From the NCBI RefSeq assembly GCF_003435375.1, contig NZ_QWGL01000002.1, positions 62,001 to 126,000 of the forward strand: a stretch of 64,000 nt of DNA, read 5' to 3'. The position numbers and the translations under genes were made by a program. The notes beneath the pieces are model-generated. The model saw nothing but the letters and a program-made list of their open reading frames with translations, had not been told where the DNA came from and searched no databases. Every line of letters starts with the position of its first letter. Positions within the stretch are counted from its first letter, which is position 1. Below, one piece after another: positions 8,711-17,916 of this stretch. Origin of the DNA: Clostridium sp. AM34-11AC. Lineage in GTDB: Bacteria > Bacillota > Clostridia > Lachnospirales > Lachnospiraceae.

Positions 8711-10819
8711 ATGAAAGATCAGGTCTTTGGCGTCCTGCAGAGGATCGGGAGGTCGTTTATGCTGCCGATCGCACTGCTGCCCGTGGCGGGACTATTACTT
8801 GGTATCGGCGGTTCCTTCTCGAATACCACGATGCTTGAAACGTACGGGCTCACGCGGATCATGGGACCGGGAACCTTCTGGAACGCATTGTTCACGGTGA
8901 TGAGTCAGGCGGGGGATATCGTGTTCGCGAACCTTCCTATCCTGTTTGCCATGGGCATCGCCATCGGCATGGCAAAAAAGGAGAAGGAAGTGGCTGCGCT
9001 GGCTGCGGTCATCTCCTTTCTCGTCATGCATGCGGCCATCGGTGCGATGATCGCGGTAAACGGTGGGACGGATGCCTTAAAAGAGGGGGCCGGTGCCATG
9101 GTGGCGGGGATCCAGTCCCTGCAGATGGGGGTGTTCGGCGGAATCCTGGTGGGACTTGGGACCGCATGGCTCCACAACCGGTATTACAGGATCGAGCTCC
9201 CACAGGTGCTGTCCTTCTTCGGCGGGACAAGATTCGTCCCCATCGTGAGTGCCCTGTTCTATGTCCTCGTGGGAATTCTCATGTACTTTATCTGGCCTCC
9301 GGTCCAGGCGGCGATCTCAGGAGTCGGCGGCTTCGTGCTCCGCTCCGGGTATCCTGGAACATGGTTTTACGGCTTCATGGAGCGTGCCCTGATCCCCTTC
9401 GGCCTGCACCATGTGTTTTATATCCCGTTCTGGCAGACCGCAGTGGGCGGAACCATGGAGATCGGCGGAAAAATCGTGGAAGGTGCCCAGAACATCTTCT
9501 TCGCGGAGCTTGCGGACCCAGGAAATACGAGATTTTCCGTGGAGGCCACAAGGTTTATGGCAGGAAAGTTCCCGCTTATGATTTTCGGACTTCCGGGAGC
9601 GGCCATGGCCATGTACCAGGCGGCGCTGCCGGAAAAGAAAAAGGAGGTATCGGGACTTCTCCTCTCCGCAGCACTGACCTCCATGCTCACGGGGATCACA
9701 GAGCCGCTGGAGTTTACATTCCTCTTTACCGCGCCGCTTCTCTACGGGATTCACTGCGTGTTCGCAGGACTGGCGTACATGCTGATGCACATGCTCAACG
9801 TTGGAGTCGGAATGACATTCTCCGGTGGGCTCATTGATCTGTTTCTGTTTGGAATCCTTCAAGGAAACAAAAAGACCGGGTGGCTCTGGATCGTTGTGGT
9901 CGGAGTCTTCTATTTTCTCATGTACTGTGCGGTGTTCCTGGTTCTGATCCGGAAACTTGACTATAAGACGCCGGGGCGGGAAGTGGGGGCTGCGGCGAAG
10001 CTCTATACGAGAAGCGATGTGGAGCAGAGGAAGGAAGAGAGAAAAGGAACTGGTCCCGGACAGGCCGGCAGGGAAAAATCTGCGGGGAAGACGGGAACAC
10101 GTTCCGGGGAGATCCTTAAGGGGCTTGGCGGGCCGGACAATATCACGGATGTGGACTGCTGTGCGACGAGACTTCGGTGCACCGTAAAGGATGAGAAAAA
10201 AGTAGACGAGTCCGTATTAAAAGCGACCGGGGCGTCAGGTGTCATCAAAAAAGGAAAAGGTGTTCAGATCATCTATGGTCCGCAGGTGTCGGTCATCAAA
10301 TCGGATCTGGAAGAGTATCTGGAAAAGTACGGGGATGAAAGTGATGAAGGTGATAGTCATGAACTTATAAAAAGTCCCATGACAGGAACCGTAATCCCGC
10401 TTTCGGAAGTCCCGGATGAAGCATTTGCCGGAAAAATGATGGGAGACGGTGCGGCGGTAATTCCGGATGATGAATATGTGTACGCACCGGCGGACGGGAC
10501 AGTAACATTTGTATTCCCGACAAAGCATGCAATCGGATTCCAGACTGATGGTGGACATGAGATGTTGATCCATGTTGGAATCGATACAGTATCGTTATCA
10601 GGAGATAGCTTTGAGGCTTTTGTGCACGATGGGGATCATGTACGGACCGGGGATAAGCTTTTGAAGGCAGATATTCAGGAAATTAAAGATAAAGTTCCAT
10701 CTTTGGCATCCCCGGTTCTTTTCACAGATCTTCCGGACTGCCTGGAAGTTCATATTTTAAAGCGCGGAAAGATCCGGAGCGGGGAACCTTTTTTAGAGCT
10801 GCATAATAAAGAAAAATAG
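8711..10819 (+). CDS. ptsG: PTS glucose-family EIICBA transporter
   Basis: 702 residues; ATG at 8711 follows AAAGGGTG at 8697-8704 and is preferred over a GTG at 8702. Domains in order: EIIC membrane channel (residues 1 to about 420, with GITEPLEF sugar-binding motif), Ser/Arg-rich linker, EIIB (about 450-545, phosphoryl Cys484 in VDCCATRLR) and EIIA (about 555-700, phosphoryl His621 in LIHVGIDT). It imports and phosphorylates a hexose, by family most likely glucose or N-acetylglucosamine. The next genes are HPr and enzyme I, making this a complete phosphorelay operon. Confidence 0.93.
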   Translation: MKDQVFGVLQRIGRSFMLPIALLPVAGLLLGIGGSFSNTTMLETYGLTRIMGPGTFWNALFTVMSQAGDIVFANLPILFAMGIAIGMAKKEKEVAALAAVISFLVMHAAIGAMIAVNGGTDALKEGAGAMVAGIQSLQMGVFGGILVGLGTAWLHNRYYRIELPQVLSFFGGTRFVPIVSALFYVLVGILMYFIWPPVQAAISGVGGFVLRSGYPGTWFYGFMERALIPFGLHHVFYIPFWQTAVGGTMEIGGKIVEGAQNIFFAELADPGNTRFSVEATRFMAGKFPLMIFGLPGAAMAMYQAALPEKKKEVSGLLLSAALTSMLTGITEPLEFTFLFTAPLLYGIHCVFAGLAYMLMHMLNVGVGMTFSGGLIDLFLFGILQGNKKTGWLWIVVVGVFYFLMYCAVFLVLIRKLDYKTPGREVGAAAKLYTRSDVEQRKEERKGTGPGQAGREKSAGKTGTRSGEILKGLGGPDNITDVDCCATRLRCTVKDEKKVDESVLKATGASGVIKKGKGVQIIYGPQVSVIKSDLEEYLEKYGDESDEGDSHELIKSPMTGTVIPLSEVPDEAFAGKMMGDGAAVIPDDEYVYAPADGTVTFVFPTKHAIGFQTDGGHEMLIHVGIDTVSLSGDSFEAFVHDGDHVRTGDKLLKADIQEIKDKVPSLASPVLFTDLPDCLEVHILKRGKIRSGEPFLELHNKEK

Positions 10820-10833
10820 GAAGTGGGTTGATT

Positions 10834-11091
10834 ATGGAGACATTTCAGTATACAATTACAGACGAGATCGGAATTCATGCGAGACCGGCGGGAGAGCTTG
10901 CGAAGCTTGCAAAGGAATTCCAGTCGAAGATCACGATAAAGACAGAGACAAAACAGGCAGATGCCGAAAGGCTCATGGCGGTGATGGCCCTCGGGATCCG
11001 TCACGGTCAGACGGTCACAGTGGAGGTCTGCGGTGCGGACGAAGAAGAGGCGGCAGAGGCAGTGCGAAAGTTTTTTGAGGCAAAACTGTGA
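10834..11091 (+). CDS. ptsH: HPr phosphocarrier protein lacking Ser46
   Basis: 85 residues. The catalytic His15 is intact in GIHARPAG. It accepts phosphate from enzyme I and passes it to EIIA domains. The segment that in other Firmicutes reads K-S46-I-M-G-V-M-S-L-G is here E-R46-L-M-A-V-M-A-L-G, so the serine phosphorylated by HPr kinase is replaced by Arg. This would make it blind to HPrK and unable to act as CcpA co-repressor in the usual way. The ATG at 10834 is taken rather than TTG at 10828. It lies between ptsG and ptsI with 14- and 9-base gaps. Confidence 0.93.
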   Translation: METFQYTITDEIGIHARPAGELAKLAKEFQSKITIKTETKQADAERLMAVMALGIRHGQTVTVEVCGADEEEAAEAVRKFFEAKL

Positions 11092-11100
11092 GGCAGATAT

Positions 11101-12729
11101 ATGAGCATGGAAATCATTAAAGGAAAATCAATCTTAAATAAGGTAGCGATCGGGCCGATCCTTTACCACAGGAAGACGGAAAGCCAGGTAAAGCGCCGGA
11201 CGGTGGAGGATACCGAGGCGGAGGTAAAACGGTACGAGATGGCTGTGGCGTGCGCGGAGGACGAATTAAAGACACTCCATGAGAAAGCCTGCGAACAGGT
11301 AGGAGAGACGGGGGCGGCGGTGTTTGAGGTCCATATGATGATGCTGGAGGACGCGGACTACCGTGATTCTGTGCTGAACATTATAAGAAACCAGAAGACG
11401 AATGCGGAGTACGCGGCGGCGGTGACCGGTGACAACTTTTATCGTCTCTTCGCGGATATGTCGGATGAATATTTCCGCGCACGGGCGGCGGATGTGAAGG
11501 ATATCACGAACCGCCTTGTAAAGATACTCTCCGGTGACGCGGTGGAGTCGGGCTTCCTGACCCAGCCAGTGATCCTGATGGCGGAGGACCTGGCCCCCAG
11601 TGAGACAGTACAGTTGGAAAAGGACATGCTGCTTGGATTTATCACCGAGCAGGGTTCCCCGAACTCCCACACGGCGATCCTGGCCCGCAGCATGAACATC
11701 CCGGCCCTTGTGTCCGTGGAGGTCAAGGAAGCCTGGGACGGAAAGATGGCGGTCATCGACGGCGAGACGGGAATGCTCTATGTGGATCCGGACGAGGAGA
11801 CGCTGGCTGCCATGGAGAAAAAGAAGCGGGCGGAGGAAGAAAAAGAGCGCCTGCTGCAGGAATTAAAGGACAAAGAGGATGTCACCCTGGACGGAACGAA
11901 GGTGAAGCTCTACGCCAACATCGGGGATGTCTCCGATGTTGCGGAGGTCTTAAAGAGCAACGCGGCGGGCATCGGCCTGTTCCGGAGTGAGTTTTTATAT
12001 CTTGAGAAGAAGACATACCCGACGGAGGAAGAACAGTTTGCCGCATACCGTCAGGTGGCGGAGATGATGGCAGGAAAAGAGGTCATCATCCGCACCATGG
12101 ACATCGGCGCCGATAAGCAGGCGGACTACTTTAAATTGAAGAAGGAAGAAAACCCGGCGATGGGCTACCGCGCGATCCGGATCTGCCTCACAAGACCGGA
12201 AATCTTCCGCACCCAGCTTCGGGCAATCTACCGCGCCAGCGCATTCGGAAAGATTTCCATCATGTTCCCGATGATTGCATCCCTTTGGGAGGTCCAGAAG
12301 GCGAAGGAGATCGCGGCATCTGTCCGTGATGAACTAAAGGAACAGGGCGTTCCATTCGGCGATGTGGCCATCGGCATCATGATCGAGACCCCGGCGGCGG
12401 CGATCATCAGCGAGGATCTGGCAAAAGAGGTGGATTTCTTCAGTATCGGAACCAATGACCTTGTCCAGTACACGTTAGCCATCGACAGACAAAACGAGAA
12501 ACTGGATGAATTCTACGATCCGAAACATCCGGCGGTGCTGCGGCTGATCCGCTTTGTGGCGGAGAGCGGCCATAAGCATGGCTGTATGGTTGGAATCTGC
12601 GGCGAGCTTGGCGCGGAGACGGATCTCACGAAAGATTTTTTGAAGATGGGAATCGATGAACTGTCGGTGTCCCCGTCCTTCCTGTTAAAAGTGAGAGAGA
12701 CGATCAGACAGACGGATCTTACAAAGTAA
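11101..12729 (+). CDS. ptsI: Phosphoenolpyruvate-protein phosphotransferase (enzyme I)
   Basis: 542 residues, slightly shorter than the usual 570. It transfers phosphate from PEP to HPr. The phosphohistidine is His190 in GSPNSHTAILAR; the C-terminal PEP-binding barrel carries FRSEFLYL, MDIGADKQADYF and the catalytic Cys500 in GICGELGAE. The start at 11101 has a weak site (GAGGCAG), consistent with coupling to ptsH. It is the third gene of the PTS operon. Confidence 0.96.
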   Translation: MSMEIIKGKSILNKVAIGPILYHRKTESQVKRRTVEDTEAEVKRYEMAVACAEDELKTLHEKACEQVGETGAAVFEVHMMMLEDADYRDSVLNIIRNQKTNAEYAAAVTGDNFYRLFADMSDEYFRARAADVKDITNRLVKILSGDAVESGFLTQPVILMAEDLAPSETVQLEKDMLLGFITEQGSPNSHTAILARSMNIPALVSVEVKEAWDGKMAVIDGETGMLYVDPDEETLAAMEKKKRAEEEKERLLQELKDKEDVTLDGTKVKLYANIGDVSDVAEVLKSNAAGIGLFRSEFLYLEKKTYPTEEEQFAAYRQVAEMMAGKEVIIRTMDIGADKQADYFKLKKEENPAMGYRAIRICLTRPEIFRTQLRAIYRASAFGKISIMFPMIASLWEVQKAKEIAASVRDELKEQGVPFGDVAIGIMIETPAAAIISEDLAKEVDFFSIGTNDLVQYTLAIDRQNEKLDEFYDPKHPAVLRLIRFVAESGHKHGCMVGICGELGAETDLTKDFLKMGIDELSVSPSFLLKVRETIRQTDLTK

Positions 12730-12763
12730 AATCGAGCGCATCCTGCGCATAGAGGAGTTATAA

Positions 12764-13597
12764 ATGCAGACAGAAAAAAATATGGCAGGTCCATACGAGA
12801 TCATCGTCCTGGACCTGGACGGCACGCTGACAAACCGGGACAAGGTGATCACACCGCGGACGAAGGCGGCACTTATGAAGGCGCAGGAGCGCGGAAAAAA
12901 GGTGGTTCTCGCGTCGGGACGCCCGACCCAGGGTGTGATGCCGCTTGCGAAAGAGCTGCACCTGGACGAGTACAGCGGGTATATTCTCTCCTTCAACGGC
13001 GGACGGATCATCAACTGTAAGACCGGGGAGACCGTGTTTGCGAGATCCCTGCCGGTTTCTGCCAACAAAAAGATCATCGGGCTTGCAGAGGAACATCAGG
13101 TGGACATCGCCACATACGAGGGCAGCAGGATCATTTCCTCAAATCCGGAGTCCCCGTACGGAAGGCTGGAGAGCCGGATCAACGGGATGGAGCTCTGGAA
13201 ACCGGAGGACATGAAGGAGTACGTAAACTTTGAAGTCCCGAAGTTTCTTATGATGGAGGACGGAGATTACCTTGCGATGGTGGAACCGAAGGTAAAGGCG
13301 GCGATGGGAAAGAATTTCAGCGTCTACCGCTCAGATCCGTTCTTTCTTGAGGTACTGCCGAAGGGAATTGATAAGGCCCAGAGCCTGGAGCGCCTGCTGG
13401 AGGTCCTTGGGCTCACGAGAGAGCAGATGATCGCCTGCGGTGACGGCTACAATGATCTCACGATGATCAGGTACGCGGGACTTGGCGTTGCAATGGAGAA
13501 CGCGGTCCTTCCGGTGCGGAACGCGGCGGACTATATCACGGCCTCCAACAATGATGATGGTGTCGGGCTGGTTGTGGAGAAATTTATGTTGGCATAG
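12764..13597 (+). CDS. Cof-type HAD-IIB family phosphatase
   Basis: 277 residues. HAD motif I is DLDGTL with nucleophile Asp near residue 18, motif II SGRP, the Lys of motif III (KGIDKAQ) and motif IV CGDGYNDLTM. The large C2-type cap between motifs II and III marks the Cof/IIB class, which hydrolyses sugar phosphates and other small phosphoesters. GAGGAG lies at 12752-12757. Its place 34 bases after ptsI suggests dephosphorylation of a PTS-imported sugar phosphate, but this is inference. Confidence 0.92.
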   Translation: MQTEKNMAGPYEIIVLDLDGTLTNRDKVITPRTKAALMKAQERGKKVVLASGRPTQGVMPLAKELHLDEYSGYILSFNGGRIINCKTGETVFARSLPVSANKKIIGLAEEHQVDIATYEGSRIISSNPESPYGRLESRINGMELWKPEDMKEYVNFEVPKFLMMEDGDYLAMVEPKVKAAMGKNFSVYRSDPFFLEVLPKGIDKAQSLERLLEVLGLTREQMIACGDGYNDLTMIRYAGLGVAMENAVLPVRNAADYITASNNDDGVGLVVEKFMLA

Positions 13598-13600
13598 AAA

Positions 13601-13654
13601 ATGGCTGCTTATATTCCAACAGGATATGGCAGCCATAACTCTTTTTGCTTTTTT
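13601..13654 (+). terminator. Terminator of the PTS/HAD operon
   Basis: ATGGCTGC at 13601-13608 pairs with GCAGCCAT at 13629-13636, with further inner pairing of ATAT-TCC with GGA-TAT, followed by a T-rich tract at 13641-13654. Confidence 0.85.
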
Positions 13655-13791
13655 ATGCAGAAACACTGGACTTTTTGAATCTAACGTGTTAAACTGTGAT
13701 TAGTGCGTTGAACGAAATGATCCATAAAGATGCAGCAAAAATATTGTTCTGAGTTTGCTGCAAATATGAAGCAGAAGGGGTAATAGTAAAC

Positions 13792-14112
13792 ATGAATAAG
13801 AAAATCAAGACAGATGCAGTTGATCACCTTTTTGAGGCGATTCTGACATTGAAGACGCCGGAAGAGTGCTATGCATTTTTCGAGGATGTCTGCACGGTAA
13901 ATGAACTCCTGTCCCTGTCCCAGCGCTATGAAGTCGCGAAGATGCTGAGAGAGAAACGGACATATCTCGATATCGCGGAGAGCACAGGTGCTTCCACCGC
14001 TACGATCAGCCGTGTAAACCGGTCTTTAAATTATGGAAGCGACGGATACGATATGGTATTCAAACGTCTTGGATTCGAGAAACTCGATGATGAGGACGGC
14101 GCGGAGAAATAA
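13792..14112 (+). CDS. TrpR-like YerC/YecD family DNA-binding protein
   Basis: 106 residues with the pattern of the TrpR-related YerC/YecD family: FEAILTLKTPEECYAFFEDVCT, then a helix-turn-helix LDIAESTGASTATISRVNRSL (about residues 62-82). A GAAGGGG-type ribosome site precedes it. Members are small dimeric DNA-binding proteins of unknown target in Firmicutes. It stands alone between two terminators. Confidence 0.9.
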   Translation: MNKKIKTDAVDHLFEAILTLKTPEECYAFFEDVCTVNELLSLSQRYEVAKMLREKRTYLDIAESTGASTATISRVNRSLNYGSDGYDMVFKRLGFEKLDDEDGAEK

Positions 14113-14140
14113 GAGAAAGTATTTTGATATGAAAACAAGA

Positions 14141-14193
14141 AAGACCTTCTGACAGAAGCAAATTGGGGATTGCTTCTGAAGGAAGGTCTTTTT
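14141..14193 (+). terminator. Terminator after yerC-like gene
   Basis: AAGACCTTC at 14141-14149 pairs with GAAGGTCTT at 14182-14190 and CAGAAGCAA with TTGCTTCTG inside it, ending in TTTTT. It also separates this gene from the convergent DUF1836 gene. Confidence 0.9.
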
Positions 14194-14258
14194 GAATTTG
14201 TAATTTCAGTGCTGTTTAGCGTCAAAAGCTTGCTTTCGACATGTTGGAAACGATACAA

Positions 14259-14879
14259 TTATTTCTTTTTTTTCGGCGGATTCGCATCCCGCAGTTCGTC
14301 GGCCAGACGCTCGATCATCTGCTTCTTTAAGAACACGTCGAAAGCCAGCTCGCAGATAAATGCGAAGAGCTGCAGCGATTCTGCATTCTCAGGATCCTCC
14401 GATCCCTCCGCGGCAGTGGGGAAGGTCTCCTTCGCTTTCTCGAATTTCTCCTTCACATCTTCCTTCAGCCGGTCCATCTGATCATGTTCCATGGAGAAGA
14501 CCTTTGTGTAGATCTCCGCCAGGGAGGATTCCGATGTGCCGAAATGGTTCTCTGTAATATAGGAAAGAACTGTCTCGATATCCGTGAAGCTCAGCAGATT
14601 TTTAAAATAATAGATAAATACCAGAAGCAGGATATGTTCCTGGGTATATTTTTTCCGTACCGGGGATGGAAGCAGGTTGTTTTTCGCATAGTTGTTGATC
14701 ATAGTCTTTGTCAGAACCTTGTCTTCCGGGTAGCGTTTTAACTCACCGAGGTGCTTCTCCATAAAGGTCGTCACCTGATCCATATAGAGGTCGATCTGCG
14801 GGATCTCATCCACATGAATGTGGTCGAGGCTGTCCAGGTGGGCAAGCAGCTCATTCAGTCGTTCTTCATTCGTTCTCAT
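14259..14879 (-). CDS. DUF1836 domain-containing protein
   Basis: 206 residues from the ATG at 14879, chosen because AGGAG sits at 14888-14892 on this strand; a second in-frame ATG seven codons upstream overlaps that site. The DUF1836 domain (about residues 30-150) includes DKVLTKTMINNYAKNNLLP and the helix-rich HILLLVFIYYFKNLLS, and the C-terminus ends in a basic KKKK tail. The family is confined to Firmicutes, looks like a winged-helix regulator related to MerR-type folds, and has no established role. Confidence 0.88.
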   Translation of the reverse strand: MRTNEERLNELLAHLDSLDHIHVDEIPQIDLYMDQVTTFMEKHLGELKRYPEDKVLTKTMINNYAKNNLLPSPVRKKYTQEHILLLVFIYYFKNLLSFTDIETVLSYITENHFGTSESSLAEIYTKVFSMEHDQMDRLKEDVKEKFEKAKETFPTAAEGSEDPENAESLQLFAFICELAFDVFLKKQMIERLADELRDANPPKKKK

Positions 14880-14950
14880 GGTGAAACTCCTTTCATCCAT
14901 CTATTATATAGTATTAAAAACTATATGACAAGGGGCAAAGATGATTTTAA

Positions 14951-14997
14951 ACAAAAAGCGCATCATCCGGGGACGATATCCCGGATGGTGCGCTTTC
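14951..14997 (-). terminator. Terminator of the TAXI lipoprotein gene (minus strand)
   Basis: GCGCATCATCCGGG and CCCGGATGGTGCGC form a 14-bp stem (about 14958-14994); on the minus strand it is followed by TTTTTGTTT. Confidence 0.85.
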
Positions 14998-15026
14998 GAC
15001 TGTTTATACTTTTATACTGAAAAGAG

Positions 15027-16040
15027 TTATCTGCTATGCTCCTGCAGCAGTCCCTGTTCCGCATAATACCGTTCAGCTCCCGGATGAAGCTCGATCGGAA
15101 GATCCTCGTACATGAATCCCGTCTGTGAGGCATAGGAGAGGGCGGGATGGAGATCCTTTAAGCGGTCACGGTTCTCGTAGAGGATCGAGGTGATCTCATA
15201 GACGAGATCGTCGTCCATGCTTTCGCTGACGCAGAGGAGACATTTGATCCCAAAGGTCGCAACATTCTCGTCCTGACCGTTGTAGGTACCGGCGGGGATC
15301 TCCTCCATATAATAGAATGGATTGGAGCGGATGATGGAGCGGAGCTCAGAATCCGTGTATTTTAAAAGATGGCAAGGAACCGCGTCCGCCAGATTTGCGA
15401 GTCCGGAGATCGGCACACCGGTAAACCCGTGGATCGCGTCGAGGGTCATGTTTTTAACCTCCTCAGCGCCCGAGCCGAGGCCGCAGTTGACAAGGGTGGA
15501 ATTCTGTTCCGTGACACCGAGAACACTCAGGGAGATCTTTGCGGCGAGCTCCGTGGTGGAATCATGAGGACCGACCCCAAGTTTATTCCCCTTCAGATCA
15601 TGCACGTAAAAAATACCGGAATCATCCCGGGCCATCCAGTTCGAGATGCTTGGATAGAGGGCTGCGATGACCTTGAGTCCTTTAAACGGAGCGTCCTTGA
15701 ATTCCCCGCTTCCGTTTACCGCGGCAAAGGCCACGTCACCGCTGACGAGTCCGAGATCGATGCTTCCCTGTTCGAGGGAACGGACATTCCCGGCGGAGCC
15801 CGTGGAAGCGCTGATGTTCAGTTTGAGGGTGGAGTCAGCATCCTCAACGACCCCGGAGATCGCTTTTCCGACCGGGTACATGGTCCCGCCGCTGTCGGCA
15901 GTTCCGATCGTCAGGATTTTTAATGAATCTGATGCTGCCCCTGTCTGGTCCTGCGGGGGCGCGGAAGCCTTTCCGCACCCGCCAAGCGCGAGACCGGTAC
16001 AGACGAGGAACAAAGAAATTATGTGTGAAAATTTATGCAT
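15027..16040 (-). CDS. TAXI family TRAP-type solute-binding lipoprotein
   Basis: 337 residues with a lipoprotein signal peptide (lipobox LGGC, Cys22). The mature part matches TAXI binding proteins: ILTIGTADSGGTMYPVGKAISGVV, ASTGSAGNVRSLEQGSIDLGLV and a C-terminal LHPGAERYYAEQG. TAXI proteins usually deliver substrate, often glutamate-like acids, to a TRAP DctQM permease, but no TRAP permease is in this window. Its neighbours are two GltS symporters and a two-component system, so it may act as a sensor or accessory binding protein. This is inference. Confidence 0.88.
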   Translation of the reverse strand: MHKFSHIISLFLVCTGLALGGCGKASAPPQDQTGAASDSLKILTIGTADSGGTMYPVGKAISGVVEDADSTLKLNISASTGSAGNVRSLEQGSIDLGLVSGDVAFAAVNGSGEFKDAPFKGLKVIAALYPSISNWMARDDSGIFYVHDLKGNKLGVGPHDSTTELAAKISLSVLGVTEQNSTLVNCGLGSGAEEVKNMTLDAIHGFTGVPISGLANLADAVPCHLLKYTDSELRSIIRSNPFYYMEEIPAGTYNGQDENVATFGIKCLLCVSESMDDDLVYEITSILYENRDRLKDLHPALSYASQTGFMYEDLPIELHPGAERYYAEQGLLQEHSR

Positions 16041-16119
16041 GAAGATATCCCATTCCTTGTGTGTCAGGCTGTAAAACCGGAAAAAGCTCCGGACAGCTTT
16101 TGTAACTTTATATCTTTAG

Positions 16120-16149
16120 AGTATAACATAAAATCCGCGGCAGATACAA
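16120..16149 (-). promoter_or_regulatory. Sigma-A promoter of the TAXI lipoprotein gene
   Basis: On the minus strand -35 TTGTAT (16149-16144) and -10 TATACT (16125-16120) are 18 bp apart, about 80 bases upstream of the start at 16040 and just after the gltS terminator. Confidence 0.6.
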
Positions 16150-16159
16150 TGTATTTTAG

Positions 16160-16203
16160 AAAAACAAACAAAAACCGGTCGGAGAGGGGGGATCTCCGAC
16201 CGG
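16160..16203 (-). terminator. Terminator of gltS copy 1 (minus strand)
   Basis: CCGGTCGGAGA at 16175-16185 pairs with TCTCCGACCGG at 16193-16203; on the minus strand a T-rich tract follows. Confidence 0.9.
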
Positions 16204-16251
16204 AAAAGAGGGTTATACAAATGAGAAACCAATAAACGTTGTAGGGCTCTG

Positions 16252-17502
16252 TCAACTCCGGAACAGACCTCCGAAGATGGAGAGGAAGATCGGGTTGTAG
16301 ATATCGTCGATGATAACGGCAAAGGACGGATATAAAACCCATGCGATGGTGTGCCAGCCGTACTGGTCCATGATCGCTTTCTCGTTTGCGACGGCGTTGG
16401 AACCGGAACCGCAGCCCCAGCCGATGTTTCCGGCTGTCATGACAGCTGCGCCGTAATCGCGGCCGAAGAGGTTGAAGGATACAAAGATTCCGAAGAGTGC
16501 CATGAAGATGCCCTGCGCTACGAGGATGATGCCCATCTGTCCTGCAAGGGGAGCAAGCTTCGTGAAGTCGGTGGTCATAAGTACGAGGGCAAGGTAGAGC
16601 TCTAAGAACATGTGTTCAATAGCGTCAACCTCCGGTACATAGAACTTGATTCCGGTTGCTTCCATGACGTTTCTCGCAATGGCACCGGCGAAGAGGCAGC
16701 CGATGAATTTCGGCATCTCGATCATCGGGATGTTATCGAGCAGGCAGTAGATCGGCATTCCGAGTGCTGCGAGAAGAAGACACATCGCGAACATCATGAT
16801 CATTTTCGTGTTGTTAAGCTCCGGAACTCTTCCGGTTGCATGTGCTTCCGGTTTGTCGTTCGGATCAGACTTTAAGCCGTGCTTTGCGATCAGGAAGGCT
16901 GCAACCGGACCGCCGATCAGGGAGCCCATGATATTTCCCATGGTACCTGCCGCAACACCAACAACGGTGGCATCCGGCGCGCCCCATTCCTCAAAGATCG
17001 GGCCGAACGCAGACGCGGTGCCGACACCGCCGGACATCGCTGCGGAAGAACACTGGAGAGCTAAGAGCGGGTGCATTCCGATGAGCTGGCTCAGTGCGTA
17101 TCCTAAGAGGTCCTGACAGGTGATCAGAAGACATGCTGCAAATGCGATGAGGATACAGAGCTTTCCGCCTGCGTGCTTTAACATCTTCGCGCTGAAGCCG
17201 AAGCCTACGCAGAGGAAGAATAAGTTCTGGCAGAGATCCTTCATGATCGTCGCGTCGAAGGAGATTCCGACGATTCCGGCACCCTTGATGCAGGATACGA
17301 TGATCGAGAAGATCAGACCGGAAATAACAGGCGCCGGGATCGCGTATTTTCTGAGCGCCTCAGAACGGGCAACGATGGCCCTGCCGAGGAAGATCACGAT
17401 GGCCGCGAAACCGAGAGTACACAGGTACTCAAACTTGAAAGAGGCGACTGCTCCGTCGGCTGCCGGTTTGTAGGTGCCGAAATAACTGATGATACTTTCC
17501 AT
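16252..17502 (-). CDS. gltS: Sodium/glutamate symporter GltS, copy 1
   Basis: 416 residues with roughly ten membrane helices. The GltS signatures are present, notably CSSAAMSGGVGTASAFGP and the matching second-half segment VMTAGNIGWGCGSG. GltS proteins import glutamate with sodium. The protein differs from the second copy (17917-19167) at only a small fraction of positions, mostly in the first 150 residues, which marks a recent tandem duplication. Each copy has its own promoter and terminator, so they can be expressed separately. A CitA/CitB-type two-component system lies upstream. Confidence 0.95.
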   Translation of the reverse strand: MESIISYFGTYKPAADGAVASFKFEYLCTLGFAAIVIFLGRAIVARSEALRKYAIPAPVISGLIFSIIVSCIKGAGIVGISFDATIMKDLCQNLFFLCVGFGFSAKMLKHAGGKLCILIAFAACLLITCQDLLGYALSQLIGMHPLLALQCSSAAMSGGVGTASAFGPIFEEWGAPDATVVGVAAGTMGNIMGSLIGGPVAAFLIAKHGLKSDPNDKPEAHATGRVPELNNTKMIMMFAMCLLLAALGMPIYCLLDNIPMIEMPKFIGCLFAGAIARNVMEATGIKFYVPEVDAIEHMFLELYLALVLMTTDFTKLAPLAGQMGIILVAQGIFMALFGIFVSFNLFGRDYGAAVMTAGNIGWGCGSGSNAVANEKAIMDQYGWHTIAWVLYPSFAVIIDDIYNPIFLSIFGGLFRS

Positions 17503-17637
17503 AAGAGTTCCTCCAATCCTTTTTTAGTAGGTGTGTTCCGATAGACTCCCGAAAATAAAACAGTGAATGGAACTGTTTTATTTCCCCACAGAGGAATCTG
17601 CCGGAGGTGTTTGGGAAGGTAAAATCTTTATGAAAAA

Positions 17638-17666
17638 AGAATAAAATATTTTCAAATAAAATGCAA
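17638..17666 (-). promoter_or_regulatory. Sigma-A promoter of gltS copy 1
   Basis: Minus-strand -35 TTGCAT (17666-17661) and -10 TATTCT (17643-17638) with a 17-bp spacer. The rest of the 414-bp gap 17503-17916 is AT-rich and holds a TTAAGTAA motif (near 17696) that also occurs upstream of copy 2. Confidence 0.6.
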
Positions 17667-17822
17667 TTTTAATAAGTATTAACCAATAATTGTAACTTAA
17701 GTAATAAAAATACAGTAAAAAACTTACAAAAACGGATACAGAGAGAATATAAAGCTATACGGAAAATTAGCGGGAAAGGACTTGACATCTTTGAGCGTCC
17801 CGCGCAGCCGGTATCTTTGCGC

Positions 17823-17863
17823 AAAAAATCCGCCCGGAAGAGTGGGAATCTCTCCGGGCGGAT
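17823..17863 (-). terminator. Terminator of gltS copy 2 (minus strand)
   Basis: ATCCGCCCGGA at 17828-17838 pairs with TCCGGGCGGAT at 17853-17863; TTTTTT follows on the minus strand. Confidence 0.9.
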
Positions 17864-17916
17864 ATAAGAGGGGTATGTTTCAAGATCAAAAACTGTATAT
17901 GGGATACGACTTGCGA

